A DNA stretch of 64,000 nt from Physella acuta. Lineage: Eukaryota; Mollusca; Gastropoda; Physidae. This document shows positions 1 through 13,000 of this stretch, in pieces. The DNA lies in NCBI RefSeq assembly GCF_028476545.1, contig NW_026732779.1, forward strand, positions 28,501 through 92,500, given 5' to 3'. The first letter of the stretch is position 1; each line of letters starts with the position of its first letter. The position numbers and the translations under genes are program-made. The notes below the pieces were generated by a model that was not told the origin of the DNA, did no database searches, and worked only from the letters and a program-made list of their open reading frames with translations.

Positions 1-3330
<3,330 letters not shown>

Positions 3331-3545
3331 CTAATTGTGGAGAGCATGTTTAATTATTGTTTTATTTTCAACGACAGTGTTGACTGAGAAACCACCAAAG
3401 GGTTTTATTCTCAGCGACACAGTCGGAGAGAGGCTCAACGATTCTGTCGTTGAGATGATCCGCATGGGGTGGTAAGCATAAACAGACACTCGGTATATCC
3501 AATAAGCCAAGAGATCAGGAAACGTAAAGTTTCTGGATTCAAAAT
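3331..3545 (-). CDS. Gene L exon 13: terminal exon, departs from paralogues and reaches a stop
   Basis: Begins like exon 13 of gene M (FPDLLAYWIYRVSVYAY against FFDLLAYWEYRVSISAY). It then carries an extra segment in which the motif (T/S)(V/L)-E-N-K-T is repeated, once out of frame. Where gene R has the donor GAAAC|GTAAGT, this copy reads TAAACATGC, so the donor GT is AT here and translation runs on six codons to TAG. The peptide is open throughout. Whether the transcript ends here is inferred. Confidence 0.6.
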
Positions 3546-5277
3546 CTAACAGGAACAATAATTATGCCATTTCATGCATTTTTACATGTAATAGGAAAAA
3601 ATATAATATTCAAGAATCATCTAGCTAAATGAAACAGTAAAGTAGAAAAATTCCTCAATGAAACTATCAGTGTAACACAAGATCACTTACTTAGAACAGT
3701 TATAGTTTTGTCTATCTGGAATTCATTATTGTTTATTAAACTTTTTTCGCTTTCCAAAGTAATTGTATAATTTGTTGGTCCAGTAAAATCTCCTGCACGC
3801 CAAGCTATGAACAAACCCACTCTGTTGTCTGTAGATCTTGTTGGGGTGGCGGATAGAGAAATCAAGTTGCTGGCAGCTGGGAGCATTTTATTTTAAGTTA
3901 TAAAACATTTGTCTCTATTCCTAAATATGAATGTTTACATACTAAAAAGAACATTTAAATTAAATAAGTTAAGAATGGCGCAGCTCTAAATTTAAATGAA
4001 TAAACATTACTAAGCAAAAGTAAAAAAAAATCCCAACATAAATATCCCAGTATTTAACAGCAAAACAGCAAACGGAGTTGTTACAAATTACCTGTAACAT
4101 TAGTCATGAAAGTTACAGATGTTTCCAAACCCTTTCCAATCCCAATGTAAGGTGACACCTCAACTGTATAATTCGTATATGGTTTCAAGCCAATAATTGT
4201 CACATTAATTGGAAAACTTTGATTATTTAAGCTGATGTTATCATAGGTTTGTGAAGAATTCCATACAAAGGGGCATGGGTTTACGAGAACCTTAAGAAAA
4301 GAAATTATAGTATCATGTTCATATTAGTTCATCACTTTAAAATTTAGTCTGAAAGCTAAGCAACTAAATATGTCCCAAACTTACTGTGGTGTTACATTCG
4401 CGACAACTTATTTTGTAAACAGCAACACAGTTCTGTTGTTGATCTCTCACTATTGCTACATATCCTATAATATCACCGTTAGGTAGTGTAGGTCTCTGCC
4501 ATTTGATGAATGCTGAATGGCCTGTGATAGACTCGACTTTCAGATCTGACACTTCATTTGAAGCTAAAGTCATAACAAAAATTGCTGAAGATTAAATCAG
4601 TATTTCTATAGGATCTACTTTTATAAAACTATAGCCTCTATATGCGTGAATCTTAGACTATTATGTCCAGATTTTCTTCCAGGCATCTCTTCAAGGGGGG
4701 GGGGGGCGAGGCCCCCTCCCCGAAAAAATTCTACCCCCCCCGAACGAAATGAAATGTATACAATTTATATAGAAAATATATACTTTTAACAGTGTCCCCC
4801 CCCCCCCCCCCCCCGAGGAAAGCCTATCCCCCCCCCCCGAAAATTTCAAGTGACCCCCTGGAGAAAAAAGTCTGGAAGAAACACTGATTATGTTATAATT
4901 AAAAACTATTTTAAAGAATAAACTCAATATAGATTTGTTTATGTTTAGATCAGGGGTCTCCAAACTTTTCAGTCCGAGGGCCGCATTAACAATCAATTTT
5001 CAGTTCGGGGGCCAGTTTCTTCCAGGCATGTCTTTGATTTTTCTGGGCAAAGTTCCTCAGCCAGCATAAACAAACGATTTTTCCGTGGACCAAAAGATCT
5101 CCGCGGGCCGGATGAGAGGACCTCGCGGGCCGCATCCGGCCCGCGGGCCGTAGTTTGGAGACCCCTGGTTTAGATCATGCAGAAGTTACCTATAAGAATA
5201 CGTTGCATTAGTTGAATTGCCACAAACGATACTCTTTCAAAAACTATTAGGTACAGTATAGCCCACACACTCGCGCG

Positions 5278-5322
<45 letters not shown>

Positions 5323-8300
5323 TTACGTACACATACTCAGGCGAACACAGACAAAGGGGAAAAAACACAGAGACACGCATACATTCAATCTACATTTGAT
5401 TTTCTATACATTTATTCTAATAATATAAATATAAGCGAACAGTATGAAAAAGTGGGTTATTAGTACATTGTCAGTTTCTAAAAGCTGTCTTTATTGTCAA
5501 CCATATAAAAACTCATAATTTTATTATTGCACAGTAATTTAGACACAATTTATTTACAAGAATGTAATTATTTTCCGCACTAAGGTACACAATAGTACCA
5601 CAAGATAGATATCTGCCTGAAGTTTTTAATTAGCAAAGTACAGCAAAATAAAACGTATTTATTAACTAAATAGTAATATCTGCTCAGCATTATGAACGTA
5701 TAGACAGGATACGCATTTTCTCTACGCATAGAACAGTTTCTACAAGTTTTTGTCGGACAGGTAAAGCGAATTTAAGGTGGTACAAATAATGCACATCGGT
5801 ACGGATTGCACACCTCCGATACAAAGCAGATTTAAAAAAAGATTAAACTAGTGCACGTTAAGTACTCATTATACTTGCGAACATCAAGTAGATACTAGTT
5901 TTCCTTTAAAATGCAAGATATTTAATTGATTATATCCGAAATTATCTAGAGAAATACAATCACTCAACACAATATTATGAATGTATCCAGATGTATACTT
6001 GTTTTGTTAAAAAAAATATATATTCACCACTTGCTGGAGTTATAAAAGTTCCACTCCTTGCAGGACTTATAGTACCAGCTCCATTGGTTGCAGTGATTGT
6101 ATAACTGTAGTTTGATACTGGTTTTAATTTTTCGGCGATAAATGTTGTAATTTCACTGACAATTTTTTCCAGTTCACCATATGAATTAAAGATTGTAATA
6201 GTATATATTTTAACAAGGCCTTCAGACTTTTCAATAGTGATCACACATCTGTACTGAGCAGTTGTTATATTTACAGTTGATAGTTGAACTTTTTGAACAG
6301 GACCAGGCTGAGCTGGGTCTGTAAACAATAAAACAAACAAAAATGGGTTTGTTAATTAAGGGCTCTGAAAAAAAAACGAAAACAAAAATTCCTTCTTATT
6401 TAATGAAAACTTATTATTTATATGCGTGTTATCTGAGTGAGGGTACTTAAGGGACTTGCATGTACCAGGGACTCTTCTTAACACATGGTTACCATGGCAA
6501 CGGCGCCCATCTTGAAAAAAACCCCTCTTTTGTGGAGGTCTCAAGGTTAAAAAACTATCATTTATTTTGAACATATAATCATTAAACCTTCTTTTACAAA
6601 CTCTAATAGCGCTAACTGGCTAGTTTATGTAACAGGAATCACTCTACATATTATTTTTTTCAAATTTTCAAAATTTTGTTTGGTAAAGTAACAGTAAATT
6701 TAACATTAATTTTAATGGGATTTCACCATACCAAATGCCTATGTCTACATGTTACAGGATAAAGTGTCTTACAATGCTGTAATATTAGAAGTCACCATTG
6801 AGTTAAAACTGGCGATAATAACTATCTTATATTATTAGGCCTTTTACTTAAGCAATATATTAATTGAATATATTAATTGAAAAACAGCGAAATATTAGCA
6901 AGGAATAATTTTAACAATAACATTTCGTGTTACCGAATTTCGCAGGTGAGTGATATGTTGAGAGGTGGTGGTCGCGAGTTCGAGTATGCAGATGGGGTGG
7001 AATATGGTTTGGGTGGGCTTAGCAAAAGAGCGGTTTATTTGGAGTAGTGCAGCTAATATAACAATAGGCTAAGTTTGTCTGTATGACAATTTCGACATAA
7101 ATAATGTACTAAGATAGATCAAAGGATTTCCAAAGGTACAATTGAATGAAAGGTGCTAAATTTTAATGAAACATTTTTCATATTTTCATTTCATGTTGTT
7201 TCCATTAAATTTTGTCCAAGGAAATGACCTAAACAACTTGGAATAAAGTTACATAAATAATTTTAAATCAAATATTTTTGCATGTAAAATGGGATAGACT
7301 GCAGCTAGTACAGCTATAAACATACTTGTCCAAAATACACCTGTAGGCACCATAGCAGTTTTCTCAGGATAATTATTATCAGCTGGTAATGTCGTTTTGA
7401 TAGTAAAGTTGTATGGAGACCCAGGTATAAGGTTTGATACAGTTCCTCCATCTGTGTTTGCTGCAACAAGCTTAGACTCAGATGTTTCTATAGAATATTT
7501 CGCATTGTTTCTGTTAATTCCACCAGAGGACCAGGTCAGTTGGATGCTGTGTGTGTCTTTTATTACATTCATATTTGTCACTTTCATGATGTCTACTGTA
7601 AAACCAGAACGGTACATGATTACCAATTATGAAAACAGTGTACAATTATTCTTTACTTTTTCAAATGACTTAAAATAACCGTCCTTTATCACAGATGTAA
7701 CCATCTTAGTGATTAGCATTAAATACTGTAAACACTTTGTTGATGCATTACAAGTCAGTAAATTAAAAAAAATATCAACCATTATACTTAATGTAATATT
7801 TCGGTAATATGTTAAATTAATTCAAGGCGCGAATCATCACTAAAACCTAATGCAATATATCTATTTTAATGATGAGAAAATTTCATCCTCTTCTGATGAG
7901 ACTAGAAGGGGTAAACAGGCCACGAACCCCCTCCCCCTTAAAAAAATTAAATAAACAAATAAACAACAACCTATTTTTGCTTTTATTTTTTACTTGACAT
8001 AAATAAGAAAAACATATTTAAAACTTACTTGAAGAGCATCCACCCGCATCAGTGTAATAAGAGTTTGCATCACACAAACACTTTTGTGTGCCAGATGTAT
8101 AGTTCACACAAACAAGAGGGTTGCTACATTCTGTCTGCACACCGCACTCTTGACCATGTGTTTTTGTATCTAAGAATAAACACTCTGAATTACAACAAAG
8201 ACATTAGCACATTCATCAAAGTTTAAAATGCAGTTTCTGATTGAAAAAAAGATTACATGATTTCTAAATTATAAAACCATAAAAATTCTTTATCTGAAAT

Positions 8301-9980
8301 CATACATATTAAAAAAAAACTTTAAATAACTTATAGTTTTTCCTAGAAAAATAAACTTTAGTAATAGAATATGGCTTAAACGCCGCGTTTCTAAAACTTT
8401 CTATGGAGCAGGAAAACTTTTATGAAGTATAATAATGTTATATGTAAATTTTAAATTTCTTACTTGTTGTAACTGGACCAAACTGCACTGATGTGTTCAT
8501 TGTTGGATACCAAGTGTCAGCTTGTAAAGAAGAGATGACAGTGATGGTGTAACTTTGTCCAGCTTGAAGATTTCTTATAGTTCCACTTGTTGCACTGGCC
8601 TGCACAGATTGTCCATTAGTTTCCATGTAGTATACAACAGTTCTGGTGTCTGGTTTAGATGCAGTCCATTTTAGAGTGATAAAATCTGTTCCTTTGGTGT
8701 CTAATGTTGCTTGGACTTTTAGAGTGTCAACTGTAAGTGAGGAATACATAATGTATACATCTGTCTTATGTTAAACATGTCAGCATAGACATATTTAAAA
8801 ATTACATAAAATTAAGCTTTTTTAAAATGAAATACAATCATTATTAAGCTATAACTAAATGAATGATCATTTGTTATAGTTAAGACTATTAAACACAATT
8901 TTTGCTAATAACTGAATTTAACAGTAATATCGTTAAAATTATTAAACCCTAATTTTTCGCCTGATGAGGAAACTATTTTTGAAATATGCTTTTAATATTT
9001 TGTATTTTCTGCTTCACCTAGCAGTAATAAAAATGAGATGCTTATCAGGCTTTATTAAATATCTAGAACCTACAATTAAATCTAATTATGGAAATGAATC
9101 TAAAATTGAATATAAGACTAAACTGAAAGCTAAGTCAAATACTAAACTAAAGTTAAAATTTAAAACATAATACATGGTTAAGCTTTAATCTGATCATAAA
9201 ACTATAACAACAAAACACAATTGCTTTCAACTCCACACATCGTTTCAGAAACAGAAAAAGACAGACATGGTAACGGGGAGTAGCAAAACAATATTATAGA
9301 TACTATTTAATAAATTAAGTATCAAAACATAGACAAATTAATATGATTTGCTCAATCAAAGAAGCAAGATCCGAAATTCAGACAAAAAAATGAAATCTCA
9401 CAATTATATCCTACATAGAGACGCTGCACTTAGATACAACATCGTAACCCGTCCTCATGTCAATAAACATCAGCCATAAATCGAATTATCATAATATAAA
9501 GATGCTGAATCCATCCCTAGACTTTTCACCTTAACATTGCCCTACTTCTAGATCAGACTCAGAGACAAGACTTAGACCCTACATTTAAATTATCATACGC
9601 CGCAATTTAGTTGTTTTATTTTCTACTTTTCAGTAATTCATAATTTGTGAATCCTTAACGAACTACTGATAGTGTTTTAAAGCAAATATTTAAAACACTA
9701 TCAGTAGCTCGTTAAGGACGATAACCCCCCTCCACCATCCTTTCCCCCAACCCCTACCCCCACTCCCCCCCCCCGTGAAAGCAGCCTCCTCTTAGTTACC
9801 TCCCCTAAGTTTATAATCGTTTCAAACTAAATTATCTGACCCCAATAGCTGTCACTAAACCCGGCTCTATAGTTGTAAACATTTAGCGTGAACGACAGCT
9901 CACCAGACTTCCTAGAGAGGAAGAGAGGGGACTGCAAGGCGCGCTTACAGCTTGGTGCTTTCTAGGGTATCCAAGAAGAG

Positions 9981-10070
<90 letters not shown>

Positions 10071-13000
10071 AATTGTACATAAAGTAAATACGTAATAATA
10101 TTTTTATTTTTTAAAACGTCTTAAATTAGCCTGTGCAAACAAAACATGTGCAAATACAATCTAATAATACTAATACACCTTAAATGTGTCATATTCCGTT
10201 GAAATATGCTTTATTATGCTACAGTGTCCACGTAGTCACTCTTTGTTAATGTCTATACATGCTCGATTTGAATGAACAAAAATGCCGCTGCGCATTATTC
10301 CGTCAGCACAATGTTGATGTTAGACAAATACATTGGGTTGCAATTCTTGTGCTTTTATTAATACTACTAACGCTATGTTTAATCTTAGGCCATTCTAATT
10401 ATATCATTATCTATGGAAACATTTTTCTGTGTTCTATAGTAGCCACAGAGCAAATACATACCGATACAGTCACATAAGAAATAGAAAACATTGCTACCAT
10501 TATAAATGAACGTTAGAGTTATTTTTCTTCTTGTTCTTCTTATTATTATCTAAAATAAATGCTAAAGTACAATTTAATTAAAATGTAACAATAATTCAAT
10601 TTGTCATAGAATGTTTTAAACAAAAGCACACTGTTACTTTAATGGACTGATTGAAAACTGAACTAAAATATGTGAAGAAAAAACTTACTTGAGACACAAC
10701 CATTCAATCCATTATAAAACAAATTTGTATCACAAAGACAGAAAGTCTTGGTGTTAATATAATTTTTGCACACTAAAGGTCTTTGACATTCTGATGATGA
10801 AAGGCATTCTTGGCTATGTGTTTTATCTGAAAATATTAAACTCTTGTTAAATAAATGTATTAAGACTAGCCATCGGAACTCGTAATACGTGAATTATTTG
10901 TCTATATTTTTAAAATGTTATACTTGTTTGAGAAATATATTTAATGAAATAGTTATTGGTCGAAATGCAATGTGCTTTACTACACGTTGAACGATATTAG
11001 TAAATAAGCACAGAAATAACTAAATAGCTAAAAATTTGACACATTTAATATAACATAGGCCACCAATACACTATTAGGAAAATTAAAACCAAATTATATA
11101 CCTTATTGGTTAACACAACATCATATTAAATGCACACACTGATCAAGTGACTTAAATGATTCAACCGGGTATTCATTGGCATTTTTGTTGTTTTTCAAAC
11201 TAATTTTTATTTTAATTATTTTCGGCCGAGAACATTGTATACATTTCATATCGTACGTCGTGATAAGTAGATCTATAGATTTAAATCAAATTTCAGTGAA
11301 ATAGCTGATTTTTTTTTTCTAAAATTGGAAGATGTGGGAAGCGAATTTTATTGAAGACGACGTCATTAATATTATGTATTAGTTTCGACATTATATTTTT
11401 TAATTCTATTTTTATCCTATCAGCAACGACGCCATTAGTGTTGTGTACTTTCCGAAGTTAAAACTTTTTATCAACATTGTTTCATAATTATATTTTTCTA
11501 GTTGTTTCATGTGATGTCATTCTTTTTGGCAGTGATGAGTTTTGTGTTACTTTTATGTTCTCTAAAGCGTTATTGTCACAACCATAAATACTTTTCCGGT
11601 TGCATAACACTAAAGATGTGTTTCTTTGGGGTATCTAGAATAGTGGAGAAATTACGATGCGCGTAAGTCAAGAGAGTGTGACGTCATAAATTTCGACTTG
11701 ACAACGTGACCATTGGTACAAAATACGATCGTCTGGATGTACCCATTACACAACGACCAGCAGCAGTAAGATAAATGTACATATGCGCATATGTTTAGCG
11801 CAAAATCGGTATGTAGCATTTTCCGAACAGTCAGCTGTAAGAGGTTAAAAAAAATTTTATACATTAGGAGAGCACACAATTTTCTTCAGGTATTTATAAA
11901 AAGAAAACAAATTTAGAAACAGAAAAATAAATTATTTGTTTTTGGTTGAGATTAGAAGATCACAATATGATACTAAAACATTGTACCAATATTATAAATA
12001 CAACTGAAGGAAGTACAAAAGTAATTTATTTCATAAACAATTTTCTTACAGGCTGTAGCAACTGGACCATACTGCACCGATGTATTCACTGCTGAATAAA
12101 ATGTGTCAGCTTGTAAAGAAGAGATGACAGTGATGGTGTAACTTTGTCCAGCTTGAAGATTTCTTATAGTTCCACTTGTTGCACTGGCCTGCACAGATTG
12201 TCCATTAGTTTCCATGTAGTATACAACAGTTCTGGTGTCTGGTTTAGATGCAGTCCATTTTAGAGTGATAAAATCTGTTCCTTTGGGGCCTTCAGATACA
12301 CTGACTTTTAGAGTGTCAACTGTGAGATAAAATTACATGATGTATACATTTCATATATTTTTAAATTGTCTCATGTAAGCACCAGTAACTTTGTTGAATT
12401 TTTATTTAAAAATAATTTCACAGGAGAAAGTAAACTTGGTCATTGACTAATTTAGTAAAAAAAAGTAAAAAAAAAACTTACTTGAAACACAACCACCTGA
12501 TCCATTATAAAACAAATTTGTATCACACAGACAGAAAGTCTTGGTGTTAGTATAATTTTTGCACACCAAAGTTCCTTGACATTCTGATGATGTAAGGCAT
12601 TCTAGGCCATGTGTTTTGTCTGAAAATTTTTAACTCTTGTTTAGATAACACTTAATTTTCTTCAAGTAAACAGTGACAGTTAAAAATCGTCAGGAGAAAA
12701 CTAAAGGCATTCGGCTAAAATTTTTTTAGACCCAATTGATAAGTGAAATTAGAATTTTAATAGGCGTACATTTTATAAATAAATGAAACTTGTGATTCAC
12801 ATACCTATGCAATCAGATGATATGCAGTTTGCTTGAGAACAAGCCTGTGAATACATAAAATATTTGTTATTTAACTAATTCCTCGTGTTAAACAGAAAAT
12901 CTTAGATTGCTTATTAGCTTTTAACTTTATAGCCAACATGCATCGATTAAACAAACATCATATGTTCAGTGGAAAAGAAAGAATGACACTGGAGTCAACA

